A DNA stretch of 27,748 bases from a virus. The stretch covers positions 1 to 27,748 of IMG/VR virus record IMGVR_UViG_3300032282_004960; one strand, given 5' to 3'. The notes beneath the pieces are model-generated. The model saw only the letters and a program-made list of their open reading frames with translations, did not search any database and was not told where the DNA came from. The translations under genes were made by a program, and so were the position numbers. This document shows positions 6,944 to 15,291 of this stretch, in pieces; position 1 is the first letter of the stretch; each line of letters starts with the position of its first letter.

Positions 6944-8707
6944 ATGGGAGCATTATTAGAATCAGGTATGGTAGGTAACATCGGTTTAAAACACCTTAGA
7001 GTTATCAAAGAAGATACCATCAAAAAATGGGATGACTTAGGCTTTTTAGAAGGTCTTGAAGGTCACCAAAAAGATAACATCGCGCAATTATATGAAAACC
7101 AAGCGTCTTACTTAATCAATGAAGCAGCAACAGCTGATGCATCTGGTTCTTTCGAGACTGTAGTTTTCCCTATCATTCGTCGTGTATTCTCTAAATTATT
7201 AGCTAACGACTTAGTGTCTGTTCAAGCTATGAACTTACCAATTGGTAAATTATTCTATTTCATTCCTAAAATTCAAGAAAGAGATACTACAGATCATTAC
7301 GGTCCTTACATGGGTGCAAACTCTAACTTCACTGGTGCTAATACAGCTAAAGGTGCAGGTTATCCTGATACAATTTCTTCAGGTGGTGTAGGTAAAAACC
7401 TTTACGATCGTTTCTATGAAAATAGTGATGACGCAGATCAAGGTCTTTTTGATTATTCAAAAGGTTCTTACACTGTTAACACAGCAACTGTAGCTGATAT
7501 TGTAACTTTCACTTCAGGTGTTGAAGCAAGTATCAACCCAATTGCAACTGGTACATCAGTAAGCTCAGTTATCTTGAAGATTTCTGGTTTTACAAGTGAT
7601 GGTGCAGGTAAAATCGCAGGACCAGATGGTAACTTAATGGATACTGAAGAATTTTTAGCTTCTTTAACAGTAGCTTGTTCTCAAGTAACAACTGGTAACT
7701 TACCATTCAACATCGTAACTCAAAAATACGGTAAAGGTGTTGTAGAATACGGAACAAAATCAACAGGTGCTTACACAAGTGGTAAATACTATGATATTTG
7801 TGATCAAACAGGTGTAATCTACCTTTCAGTAGATACTCAAACTTATAGCGCAGCTTCAGGTTTTGCAGATTACTCAGTAGCTGGTTCAACATTAGCTAAA
7901 GGTGATTTCGTAGTAACTTTCAGAAGTTATGATTCTTTAGAATTCGAAGAGAACATCGGTGAAGTATCTTTCGATTTACAATCAGTAACAGTTTCTGTAA
8001 CTGAAAGAAAATTAAGAGCAAGCTGGTCTCCTGAATTAGCTCAAGACGTTAGTGCATTCCACAACATCGATGCTGAAGCTGAATTAACAGCTTTATTATC
8101 TGAGCAAATCGCAGCTGAAGTTGACCGTGAAATCTTACGTGATTTACGTAAAGGTGCGGCTTGGACTGCTAAATGGGATTACAATGGATGGAAATACGGT
8201 GGAAATGGTAATTCAACTTTACAAGGTTACACTCAAAAAGATTGGAACCAAACTTTGATTACTAAAATCAACCAAATTTCTGCTCAAATCCACAAAACTA
8301 CGTTAAGAGGTGGTGCTAACTGGATTGTTGTTTCTTCAGAAGTTTCTGCAGTATTCGACGATTTAGAGTATTTCCACGTTTCTAACGCAGAACCAGAGCA
8401 AGATCAATACAACATGGGTATCGAGAAAATCGGAACAGTAGCAGGTCGCTACCAAGTTTACCGTGATCCTTACTTCCCAGCAGGTAAAATCTTGATTGGA
8501 CATAAAGGAAAGTCATTATTAGACGCAGGTTATATCTACGCTCCATATGTGCCTTTACAATTAACTCCAACAATGTATAATCCATTCAATTTTACCCCAA
8601 TTAAGGGTATTATGACAAGATACGCAAAGAAAATGGTGAACAACCGTTACTTTGGTGTAATCAACGTAAGTGGTATACAAACTTTCGATATGAACACTTT
8701 AAGATAA
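6944..8707 (+). CDS. 23: Major capsid protein precursor, gp23-like
   Basis: This 587-residue protein forms the capsid lattice. The N-terminal about 60 residues form the propeptide: the sequence ENQASYLINE followed by AATADAS gives an INE/Ala cleavage site after Glu60, close to the Glu65 site of T4 gp23. The segment VFPIIRRVFSKLLANDLVSV and QAMNLPIGKLFYFIP is the family's N-arm and start of the HK97 fold. ERKLRASWSPELAQDVSAFH and IDAEAELTALLSEQIAAEVD match the highly conserved gp23 core. The protein is longer than T4 gp23 (521 residues); the extra residues lie in the Ser/Thr/Gly-rich region about 130-320 and probably form an insertion domain on the capsid surface. Codon use is regular, fitting high expression, and the gene ends at a strong terminator. 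Confidence 0.97.
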   Translation: MGALLESGMVGNIGLKHLRVIKEDTIKKWDDLGFLEGLEGHQKDNIAQLYENQASYLINEAATADASGSFETVVFPIIRRVFSKLLANDLVSVQAMNLPIGKLFYFIPKIQERDTTDHYGPYMGANSNFTGANTAKGAGYPDTISSGGVGKNLYDRFYENSDDADQGLFDYSKGSYTVNTATVADIVTFTSGVEASINPIATGTSVSSVILKISGFTSDGAGKIAGPDGNLMDTEEFLASLTVACSQVTTGNLPFNIVTQKYGKGVVEYGTKSTGAYTSGKYYDICDQTGVIYLSVDTQTYSAASGFADYSVAGSTLAKGDFVVTFRSYDSLEFEENIGEVSFDLQSVTVSVTERKLRASWSPELAQDVSAFHNIDAEAELTALLSEQIAAEVDREILRDLRKGAAWTAKWDYNGWKYGGNGNSTLQGYTQKDWNQTLITKINQISAQIHKTTLRGGANWIVVSSEVSAVFDDLEYFHVSNAEPEQDQYNMGIEKIGTVAGRYQVYRDPYFPAGKILIGHKGKSLLDAGYIYAPYVPLQLTPTMYNPFNFTPIKGIMTRYAKKMVNNRYFGVINVSGIQTFDMNTLR

Positions 8708-8724
8708 TCTTAATTGTCAATAGT

Positions 8725-8754
8725 AAAAAGCCCTCGAGAAATCGGGGGTTTTTT
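8725..8754 (+). terminator. Intrinsic terminator after the capsid gene
   Basis: A 13-bp stem (8725-8737 with 8742-8754; two G-T wobbles) is closed by a GAAA tetraloop and ends in a run of six T continuing TATTTT. It follows the capsid stop by 17 nt. The complementary strand also has an A/T-flanked hairpin, so it may stop transcription from either side. Confidence 0.9.
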
Positions 8755-8756
8755 AT

Positions 8757-8788
8757 TTTGGTTAATTCGAAATACGTGTGTATATTTG
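8757..8788 (+). promoter_or_regulatory. Bacteroidetes-type promoter for the SAP-like gene
   Basis: TTTG at 8757-8760, a 20-nt spacer (8761-8780) and a perfect TATATTTG at 8781-8788 match the Bacteroidetes housekeeping promoter (-33 TTTG, -7 TAnnTTTG). The ATG at 8793 follows 4 nt later, so the mRNA would be nearly leaderless. This separates the next gene from the late head operon and suggests expression by the host RNA polymerase early in infection. Confidence 0.7.
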
Positions 8789-8792
8789 CACC

Positions 8793-9131
8793 ATGACCAA
8801 AAAGAACCTAAATAATATCATTAATTCGGGACCAATTGATTACGAAAAATTGCGTTTAGACGTTCTAATTAAACTAATAGATGAACGTGGAATTACTTGT
8901 AAAAACAAGAAAGAAGAGATAATAAAATATCTCAAAATGGATGATGAGGGAAAATATATTAGGGAGACAACCTACGAAAAGGACGGAAATCGATTTTTAG
9001 TGGGTATAGACCTTAGAAATCACGAGCACTTAGTTCAAATGGGTAAGTTAGTGGAAAAGAAAGAAGCTGTCTCTAAACGCTTGTATGCGTCAGATAGAGT
9101 GTATTATATTTCTAATCAAAAATTAATTTAG
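8793..9131 (+). CDS. Small SAP-like protein, probable early gene
   Basis: This is a 112-residue soluble protein. The segment EKLRLDVLIKLIDERGITCK followed by NKKEEIIKYLK resembles a SAP helix-extended loop-helix, a small DNA/RNA-binding fold (L-x-L-x-x-L-x-x-L-x-x-x-G-I ... K-x-E-x-I-x-x-L). The remaining residues are charged and unrecognised. I chose ATG 8793 over an in-frame GTG at 8778 because the GTG lies before the -7 element, so codons from 8778 to 8792 would be upstream of the predicted transcript. The gene is isolated between a terminator on its left and a convergent virion gene 1 nt to its right. The promoter suggests early or constitutive expression, unlike its neighbours. Function is unknown; nucleic-acid binding is a fold-based guess. 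Confidence 0.72.
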   Translation: MTKKNLNNIINSGPIDYEKLRLDVLIKLIDERGITCKNKKEEIIKYLKMDDEGKYIRETTYEKDGNRFLVGIDLRNHEHLVQMGKLVEKKEAVSKRLYASDRVYYISNQKLI

Positions 9132-9132
9132 A

Positions 9133-9846
9133 TTACCAAGTTCTACAAGCCCAATATCTTGGTTTCCAACGTGGGCCTGGATTGTCGCAATTCATACGAG
9201 CTCTGAATGATTTTCTTCTTTCAGGATTATCCTTTTTGATTACCATTCTTTTACCGTGAGCAGATTTACCACCGAAACCAAAGTTTACTTTAACAACTTT
9301 ACCTTTGTCATTTTTAACATATACTTTAAATTTCTTAATATCACCTTGCATAATTTTACCTAATTGAACTTTACGTCCTTGGTATTCAGCTTCAATTAAT
9401 AAATCATCTGAATTGTATTTTGTGTTTTCAACAACACCATATTCATCTTCATAATGAACACCTTCGATAGATTCGTTTTTAGGAACACAATTTGGAACGT
9501 CCCTACCATTTTTTTCTTTAGTCCCAATCATTTGGTAACCTTTCCAACATGGATTTTTCATTTCGTTCATGTCTTGGTCAATAGATTTATCGCCGTTTAA
9601 TTCATTCATTAAGAAATCAAAAACTTGGTCAATATTTTCTTTTGCGGAAGATACATGGTCATCAGCCCAATCGTGCCCATTAGATAATAACTCATTTACT
9701 GAATTTTCATCTAAATTTAACAACAATTCACATTGTCTTTTAATTTGTTGTAGATTACTAAAGAACATATAGTTTCCGCCGTGTTCTTCGTTTTCTTTTA
9801 AAACACTTTTAAGGTGTTTGATGATGATTTTATTGATGTTTTCCAT
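9133..9846 (-). CDS. Probable virion-associated protein with Cys/Trp motifs
   Basis: I recognise motifs but no assigned function in this 237-residue protein. The middle contains NPCWKGYQMIGTKEKNGRDV then PNCVP, a Cys-Trp-Gly pattern I associate with proteins from other large tailed phages. The C-terminus is strongly basic and aromatic: FGFGGKSAHGKRMVIKKDNP, ERRKSFRARMNCDNPGPRW, KPRYWACRTW. Paired Cys residues (NPCW/PNCVP and MNCD/WACR) could form two small disulfide or metal knots. The N-terminus MENINKIIIKHLKSVLKENE is a helix ending in an LxE-like site (LKE). The gene is last in the baseplate operon, ends 1 nt from the convergent SAP-like gene and begins 3 nt after a box variant TATTTATT. 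Confidence 0.75.
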   Translation of the reverse strand: MENINKIIIKHLKSVLKENEEHGGNYMFFSNLQQIKRQCELLLNLDENSVNELLSNGHDWADDHVSSAKENIDQVFDFLMNELNGDKSIDQDMNEMKNPCWKGYQMIGTKEKNGRDVPNCVPKNESIEGVHYEDEYGVVENTKYNSDDLLIEAEYQGRKVQLGKIMQGDIKKFKVYVKNDKGKVVKVNFGFGGKSAHGKRMVIKKDNPERRKSFRARMNCDNPGPRWKPRYWACRTW

Positions 9847-9849
9847 ATT

Positions 9850-9857
9850 AATAAATA
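9850..9857 (-). promoter_or_regulatory. Variant late box TATTTATT, upstream of gene 9133-9846
   Basis: TATTTATT (one mismatch from the recurrent TATTTATA) fits exactly between the stop codon of the upstream gene and a position 3 nt before the ATG. This is the same spacing seen at 1560 and 26564. Confidence 0.35.
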
Positions 9858-11228
9858 TTACTTTTCTGAGACTATTTCAAATTTTATTGGTTCATAGTGG
9901 AATATTTCCTCATCATGTATTTTGGTTTTACATTCAATATAATATTCTCTTGGAATATACGCTTCGGTATCAAAATAGAAGAAATTTTCATTTGTTGTAT
10001 CAACTTTGGTCCAATCATGAACCATAACTTGTGTTCTACCTTCGTTCACGTAAATTCTATAATACGTTTCTCCAATTACTTGAGCAGTTGGGTTTTCAAT
10101 AGATTTTGTGGCTATGGTAACTTTTCTTTTTTCACCCTTTTTAATCTTTTCGTTTAATTGAATTCCGTAGAATTGAATAACATATCGATTAGTATCTTTT
10201 GGGTTTTCTCCAACAGTGAATAATGATGTATATGGTTTAGGTATGAATTTTTGACAAACGTCAGCAATTTCAACACCATCTAATATTAAGTTAGTCCAAC
10301 AATCATAATAGAACCTTTTACCGTCACAAACAACACCATCAATACCAAAGTTTACTTTATAAACACCTTTTCTAACTTTAACTGTTTCAAGATTGTTTAA
10401 ACCTGCTATTGTATTACCCGCAGCATCTTTTATGTTAACAATTGGTAATTCATCTAAATCAAAAAAATTGGTTCCCTTTGTAATAAAGAGATACAAATTT
10501 TGCATTTGTTTTTCAATGAAATTATAACGGTTATCTTCTACAATGTCGTTAAAATATGTTTCAACAAATGGCTCATAGAATGTTTGTGTATACTTAGTAA
10601 AAAATGCTACCGATTGGTCATTTGCAGGATTTAAATCTTGGTATATGTCTGCAAAAGCAATTCCCAAACCATTATTGGTATCACCTGTTAATAAACCATT
10701 AATGTAGTCAGTTATATCTGCTTCTAAATCTTCATCACCATTATCAAAATTCACAGTAGCAACAATATCTGGTTCCGTATCATAAACACCTTGTGTGGCC
10801 CACTCATGTTCTGTGTCTCTATAAAACCAGTTAGAAGGTCTAACATCAAAAGTCATATTACCTTTAGTAAAATCATATCCTCCATCTTCATAGTCAAAAC
10901 CAACCCCTTCACTCCAAAATTCTGGAATTCTAAATATTATCAAATCAAATGAAGTGGCCCTATCTCTACCCGTAGTTCTACTTTGACCTTTAAATCCCTC
11001 ATCACCAAAGATTGTGTTGGTCATCTTTAAGGTATGTTTTGTATTTGAATCAATAACTAAATCACCTGAATTGATTCTATTTTGTAGGTTTCTTAGGTCA
11101 ACTTTAAATAAAAATTTAGAAAAACCTGAACCGTAAAAAATCTCAGTTGTTGGGTTTTTAGCTGTGTTAGCCGAAGATTTTTTAATTATCGTATTGTTCT
11201 TCTCGAAATATGAACGGAAATATGACAT
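9858..11228 (-). CDS. Tail or baseplate structural protein with DNRLRE-like N-terminal domain
   Basis: This 456-residue protein has no signal peptide. The N-terminal half (about 30-205) looks like a DNRLRE-type beta-sandwich: FLFKVDLRNLQNRI, a Trp-rich middle with RPSNWFYRDTEHEWATQGVY, then LEADITDYINGLLTG and NGLGIAFADI, which follow that fold's W...G...DITD...GL pattern. The C-terminal half is beta-rich and Ig-like (VYKVNFGIDGVVCDGKRFYY). Such domains occur in surface and fibre proteins, so a tail or baseplate decoration or adhesin role is likely. The TATTTATA box at 11240-11247 lies 11 nt before the ATG, so it can be transcribed separately from the hub gene behind it. The product name is inference. 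Confidence 0.7.
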   Translation of the reverse strand: MSYFRSYFEKNNTIIKKSSANTAKNPTTEIFYGSGFSKFLFKVDLRNLQNRINSGDLVIDSNTKHTLKMTNTIFGDEGFKGQSRTTGRDRATSFDLIIFRIPEFWSEGVGFDYEDGGYDFTKGNMTFDVRPSNWFYRDTEHEWATQGVYDTEPDIVATVNFDNGDEDLEADITDYINGLLTGDTNNGLGIAFADIYQDLNPANDQSVAFFTKYTQTFYEPFVETYFNDIVEDNRYNFIEKQMQNLYLFITKGTNFFDLDELPIVNIKDAAGNTIAGLNNLETVKVRKGVYKVNFGIDGVVCDGKRFYYDCWTNLILDGVEIADVCQKFIPKPYTSLFTVGENPKDTNRYVIQFYGIQLNEKIKKGEKRKVTIATKSIENPTAQVIGETYYRIYVNEGRTQVMVHDWTKVDTTNENFFYFDTEAYIPREYYIECKTKIHDEEIFHYEPIKFEIVSEK

Positions 11229-11239
11229 GTCTTTTATTA

Positions 11240-11247
11240 TATAAATA
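11240..11247 (-). promoter_or_regulatory. Putative late promoter box TATTTATA, upstream of DNRLRE-like gene
   Basis: TATTTATA on the - strand, 11 nt upstream of the ATG at 11228, sits in the 23-nt gap after the gp5-like hub gene. Confidence 0.5.
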
Positions 11248-11251
11248 TCAA

Positions 11252-12781
11252 TTAGTTGATTCTAATTGAGTGATTTAACATTTCCTCCTCTAAGCTCTCA
11301 AGTTTTCGTTTTAAAGTTTGAAAATTATCGTCAGATTGTTCAAGTGGTTCTAGTATATCGTGTTTGTGACTTGCAAATAAATCAAACATCATTTGTAATA
11401 CTTCTAAAAGAGTTTCTCCCCTAACTGAAGCAAATGTGTTTGGCCAAATCTTGTTAACATATTCATCCTGAGTTAATTCATATTTATCCAAAGTGTCAAA
11501 ATTGATATCAGTCGCACCCGCTGATTTTGTTGGCATTGTGGACAAAAAGAACACTTGGTCGGATTTAATGGCAGCAAAAGTTTGTTCTTCGTTTTCTTCT
11601 GTTATATATCTCTTCTCAACCATTTTTGTGTTAGCGTTTGGCGTTATCTTAGTTGGACTATAGATTAACCCATGTTCCTTTATATTAAAAACATTTATAC
11701 CGTCTAAAAATTGTTTTATAGTGGTATTATTAGCTGTGCTTTCTTGGAAAGCTTTTGTTGGTCTAAAATAATATGGGTGCAAATTACCTGTTGTGGTAAA
11801 ATAGGTTGTTCCGAATGTGTTATCATTAACTAAACCGTTTGTATGGAATTTTTGTAAAAAATCATTTGTTTTTCGATATAAAGTTTCAATGCTTGTTCCT
11901 GTAAATGATAATGTTGTGTTTTCATCTTTAGCATCCACATAAGCAGATGGGAATGGTGGTATATTTTTTACCAATTCATAATAACCATCTATAAGTGGCG
12001 CACTTGAGTTGTATGCGTTTTCTAATCTATATTGTTTTTCGGGGTCAGGTTTTAATTTGTAAACATAAAAACTAACAGTGTCTAATGAATCAGATAATTC
12101 ATATTCAACCATATATTTTAAATCACCTGTAGGGAGATTTGTTTCTTCAACTAAACCAACTGTCCATTTTTTAGTTGTTGGGAATTTTTTAAGGTAGACA
12201 TTTGACGTTTTATTTGACATAATAGGTCTATCAACCATAGATTTTTTTTGCACCCCACTAGCGGCATCTTTAGCAATAAATTTTCCACCACGTAACATTA
12301 AACCATTATCGGTAAATATTAAGTCTGACCCATACTTACCATAAACACCATAGTGATTATGTTTTGCAAATGAACCTTTTGATTTTTTATTCAAATAGTT
12401 ACCTATCTTATCAACAACATTTTGACTTCTTTTAACTGGACCACCATAACTAGTAAACTCTAATTGACCTAAGTGGGTTTGCCCATTATAATCGGACATA
12501 GTTGTAAACGGGCCTGCAATATATTCTTGGTTTGAAAAATCTTTATCAGTATTGTAATTTATTATTTTTACTGATTGTCCAATCTCGGGTATAAAATTAA
12601 CATTTGTTGGTAAAAATGGTGAAGCAACAAACAAATCTTTTTTGCTCCATTTTTCAGCTTCGGTTATATTAAACGCACCTTCAACCTCACCGGTTTGTGT
12701 GTTATATCTATTAATACGAATTCTACCCATATGTTGTGGATCTTGATTATCCACGCACATTGCTATATCAATTATTTTCAT
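11252..12781 (-). CDS. 5: Baseplate central hub protein, gp5-like OB-fold
   Basis: This 509-residue protein begins with an OB-fold of the gp5/VgrG type: residues 10-27, VDNQDPQHMGRIRINRYN, match the (D)P...GRI/VRV signature, followed by FIPEIGQSVKIINYN and YIAGPF. The middle is beta-rich. Near the C-terminus, GETLLEVLQMMFDLFASHKH followed by a helical tail also fits hub proteins that trimerise above the spike. No lysozyme catalytic domain is visible, unlike T4 gp5, so cell-wall degradation must reside elsewhere. It overlaps the preceding small gene by 14 nt, so translation is probably coupled. It lies in the operon 15275 to 11252. Confidence 0.75.
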   Translation of the reverse strand: MKIIDIAMCVDNQDPQHMGRIRINRYNTQTGEVEGAFNITEAEKWSKKDLFVASPFLPTNVNFIPEIGQSVKIINYNTDKDFSNQEYIAGPFTTMSDYNGQTHLGQLEFTSYGGPVKRSQNVVDKIGNYLNKKSKGSFAKHNHYGVYGKYGSDLIFTDNGLMLRGGKFIAKDAASGVQKKSMVDRPIMSNKTSNVYLKKFPTTKKWTVGLVEETNLPTGDLKYMVEYELSDSLDTVSFYVYKLKPDPEKQYRLENAYNSSAPLIDGYYELVKNIPPFPSAYVDAKDENTTLSFTGTSIETLYRKTNDFLQKFHTNGLVNDNTFGTTYFTTTGNLHPYYFRPTKAFQESTANNTTIKQFLDGINVFNIKEHGLIYSPTKITPNANTKMVEKRYITEENEEQTFAAIKSDQVFFLSTMPTKSAGATDINFDTLDKYELTQDEYVNKIWPNTFASVRGETLLEVLQMMFDLFASHKHDILEPLEQSDDNFQTLKRKLESLEEEMLNHSIRIN

Positions 12782-12980
12782 TTGTCAAATTTCTTTTGTC
12801 AATCTCATCAATAACTTTATTATACAAATTTTCAATAGAATCTAAATGCACGGTTAAGTCTAATATTAGTTCTTTTGTTTTTTGAAACTCTTCAAACAAT
12901 TCACTTTCAACAGCAAATAAATCTTTATTAGATTTATTTTCAACATCTTGTGTAATTTCAATAATTTTTTCTTTATCCAT
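12768..12980 (-). CDS. Small coiled-coil protein in baseplate operon
   Basis: This 70-residue, highly charged protein is almost certainly one long helix or coiled coil, with heptad-like spacing of Leu, Ile and Phe (for example LFAVESELFEEFQ, then LILDLTVHLDSIENLYNKVI). I do not recognise it. It starts 1 nt after the stop of the membrane-segment protein upstream and overlaps the hub gene by 14 nt. Tight packing suggests a stoichiometric partner, for example a chaperone or small baseplate/hub component. Function is unknown. Confidence 0.7.
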   Translation of the reverse strand: MDKEKIIEITQDVENKSNKDLFAVESELFEEFQKTKELILDLTVHLDSIENLYNKVIDEIDKRNLTNENN

Positions 12981-12981
12981 A

Positions 12982-14901
12982 TTAGAAATTTTTTCCGTGT
13001 GAAGTTATTAATCCTGGTGGAACTATGATTGGTCCTGTTGGCCCCGGTAAAACTGTAAGGTTGTTACCTGTGGACACATAACCAAACGAATCTTCATGTT
13101 CTTGATGTCCATCCACCATTGAAGACACTAAAGCTTGTAAATTTGTTGTTTGTTTATCAAAAAGTGCACCAGTGTTTACTCCATGATTTTCAAGTTTACC
13201 AAAAATTTGAGACTTCATAATATCTGTGCTCTTACCGGGTAAGAAATTTGAAAAGCTAAGTAAAAAACCAGGTATACTTAACCCGGGTAGCAAAGCACTA
13301 CCTGCAATCAACGCATCAATTGCTAAACTAATTGCGTCAAACATACCCTTACAACTTCCAAAATCAAGTTTATTAAGTATACCTAATAACAATGCAATTA
13401 GTGCGGCAATAATAACCAAATATCTTTTTTGTTTATTTAAAATAATTCTTCTAAGTAATTTTGCTAAAAATCTGTATAAATGTGGTTTTGCTAAATCCCA
13501 AAAATGAACTCTAAATCTCCATAATAATTTTGTAATGATAGCATTAAATAATTTCCACATTTTTTTCATGACTACCTTAACATCTTCTACCACAACTCCT
13601 AAAGAGTTATTAACTGCTTTATAAACAATAATAATTGGTAAAAAATATTTTGGTGATAATACCGCTTGTATTAATGATTTTGGTAAATTTAAAATTAAAC
13701 TATTCATTAGGTTAATATGAAAGCTCGCCATTGGAATACTATCACTACCCGATTGGTTATGTGCGTCAATTGCCGCGTTTAGAATTGCATTATCAACTTT
13801 TTTAGCGGTGCTTTGTCCTTCCAAATAAACAAAATTATCATAATGTGAGGCATTGATTGGGACTGTGAAGTTATCACAATCTCTAAACCTTAAAACTTTA
13901 TTTAATCTATCCGCTTCATCATCTAAATCAATCCCTTCAACATCATCAAAATCAAAATAAAACTCAATGTCATCATCGGTTTCATTAAATTGTTGTTGGG
14001 GACTTTGTCCTAATCCCTTTTTATCATCGTCTGAGTTACCACAATATCCACATAATTTAGCTAATAAGCGATTCAATATGTTTGTGCTAACATCGAAGGC
14101 TAATGGTTCTTTACCATCACCATGTAATGTCATATAAACTGCGGTATTTAAAACATTGTCGATATTGACATGGTCTATTGCACCATAATAACCCAACATA
14201 AAATCTTCTAATTTTCCTGCGCCACCTGGATTAAATTCTGAAAATGTAAATTTTTGTTCGTATTGGTCAAATCTCGCTTTGAACATACTATCACCATTCT
14301 TACTGGTGATATTAACAGTATCACCTGTTATTGCGCTGTATAAATCTCTATTAACCGCGCCTAAAGAACCATCAGGTTCATAAACAATTTTACCCGTTGA
14401 ACTACTTGGATCAACAGTTAGGGCGTTTAAAAAATCAAACTCATATGGATGTAAAGTGCATTCAGTAAAATTTAAGCCTTGGAATGTTTTGTCTGTCCCA
14501 CAAATACCATCGCCAACAAATAATGTTTGCATTACCGCATCCATTATTATTTGTTTAGACTCATTCAATGTCTTATTCATTGCAGCAATTGAAATCTGCT
14601 GAATCATTTGTTTAGATAAAAATGGTTTGTTTGGGTCGGTGCTTGTTGGTCTTTCTTCACTAAAAAAACTTTCAACAACGTGTATCAAATCCTTGAAAAC
14701 ATCGTGGTGATTTGTGTTTCTTTTTTTTCTTTTACTTATAAGGTCTGAAATGTTCTTACCAATATTATCTACTGATGGCACCTTTATAGCTGAATCAATA
14801 GTTTTATCAATTAATTTACCAAGAATATCATCAGACCTACTAAGTGACGATATTTTACCTGCGAGTCTATTTGCAGAATTTACGTTATTTTGGAAACTCA
14901 T
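12982..14901 (-). CDS. Large virion protein with hydrophobic C-terminal segments
   Basis: I do not recognise this 639-residue protein. The N-terminal 110 residues are helical. Residues about 130-400 are globular, contain a CGYC pair and an acidic stretch (ETDDDIEFYFDFDDVEGIDL), and include several Cys. Residues about 415-490 are amphipathic and basic. Residues 494-511 (LVIIAALIALLLGILNKL) form a clear transmembrane-type helix, and about 525-556 is a second hydrophobic, Gly/Pro-containing segment. The tail ends in VLPGPTGPIIVPPGLITSHG. Position just upstream of the gp5-like hub suggests a baseplate or tail-core protein. The membrane segments could act in genome delivery through the cell envelope, as tape-measure-like proteins do. 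That role is inference. Confidence 0.7.
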   Translation of the reverse strand: MSFQNNVNSANRLAGKISSLSRSDDILGKLIDKTIDSAIKVPSVDNIGKNISDLISKRKKRNTNHHDVFKDLIHVVESFFSEERPTSTDPNKPFLSKQMIQQISIAAMNKTLNESKQIIMDAVMQTLFVGDGICGTDKTFQGLNFTECTLHPYEFDFLNALTVDPSSSTGKIVYEPDGSLGAVNRDLYSAITGDTVNITSKNGDSMFKARFDQYEQKFTFSEFNPGGAGKLEDFMLGYYGAIDHVNIDNVLNTAVYMTLHGDGKEPLAFDVSTNILNRLLAKLCGYCGNSDDDKKGLGQSPQQQFNETDDDIEFYFDFDDVEGIDLDDEADRLNKVLRFRDCDNFTVPINASHYDNFVYLEGQSTAKKVDNAILNAAIDAHNQSGSDSIPMASFHINLMNSLILNLPKSLIQAVLSPKYFLPIIIVYKAVNNSLGVVVEDVKVVMKKMWKLFNAIITKLLWRFRVHFWDLAKPHLYRFLAKLLRRIILNKQKRYLVIIAALIALLLGILNKLDFGSCKGMFDAISLAIDALIAGSALLPGLSIPGFLLSFSNFLPGKSTDIMKSQIFGKLENHGVNTGALFDKQTTNLQALVSSMVDGHQEHEDSFGYVSTGNNLTVLPGPTGPIIVPPGLITSHGKNF

Positions 14902-15275
14902 AATTGGTAGTTGGCTTCGCCTTTATTATCGTTATCATTAATCATTCTGTCTAAAATAGCCCTGTCATCGTCAGATAATTCAAGTTTACCCATTGGCATA
15001 CCTTTACCACCAGTTCCTGTTGTTTGTTTTAATAGTGCCCCCTGTAACTTAACTAAGGATATTTTTTTTTCTGTGCAATCATTTAGTATCTTTTGTTGTT
15101 CCTTAATTACGGGCCCGATTACACTCATATCTTCCGCATCTTTCATAAAACTCATCATTTTACGCATGATTTGGGAAGCGGTGTTACGGTTTTCAACAAC
15201 GTCATTGTAAATTTCCTGCATTAGGGATAATGCTGAATCGATATCAAGACTAATATTATTTCTTTGTCCTCTCAT
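14898..15275 (-). CDS. Small helical protein heading the baseplate operon
   Basis: I do not recognise this 125-residue protein. Residues 8-85 are helical and Met-rich (ALSLMQEIYNDVVENRNTAS, then QIMRKMMSFMKDAEDM), followed by a Gly-rich turn (TGTGGKGMPMG) and a short acidic helix. It is the first gene of the operon beginning 4 nt after a TATTTATA box, just behind the late sigma gene. Its stop overlaps the next start as ATGA, indicating translational coupling with the 639-residue virion protein. A baseplate component or chaperone is the most likely role. Confidence 0.68.
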   Translation of the reverse strand: MRGQRNNISLDIDSALSLMQEIYNDVVENRNTASQIMRKMMSFMKDAEDMSVIGPVIKEQQKILNDCTEKKISLVKLQGALLKQTTGTGGKGMPMGKLELSDDDRAILDRMINDNDNKGEANYQL

Positions 15276-15279
15276 AGTA

Positions 15280-15287
15280 TATAAATA
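15280..15287 (-). promoter_or_regulatory. Putative late promoter box TATTTATA, upstream of baseplate operon
   Basis: TATTTATA on the - strand lies 4 nt before the ATG at 15275. It fills the 16-nt gap right after the stop of the late sigma gene, so the sigma gene is directly followed by one of its presumed target promoters. Confidence 0.55.
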
Positions 15288-15291
15288 GGTT

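Noticed and set aside
8778-8792. GTG start extending the SAP-like gene by five codons
   Set aside because: The GTG lies upstream of the predicted -7 element, so it would not be in the transcript; ATG 8793 is preferred.
11252-12781. Search for a lysozyme domain in the gp5-like hub
   Set aside because: No T4-lysozyme-like E...D...T signature or other hydrolase motif is visible; only the OB-fold and hub features support the call.
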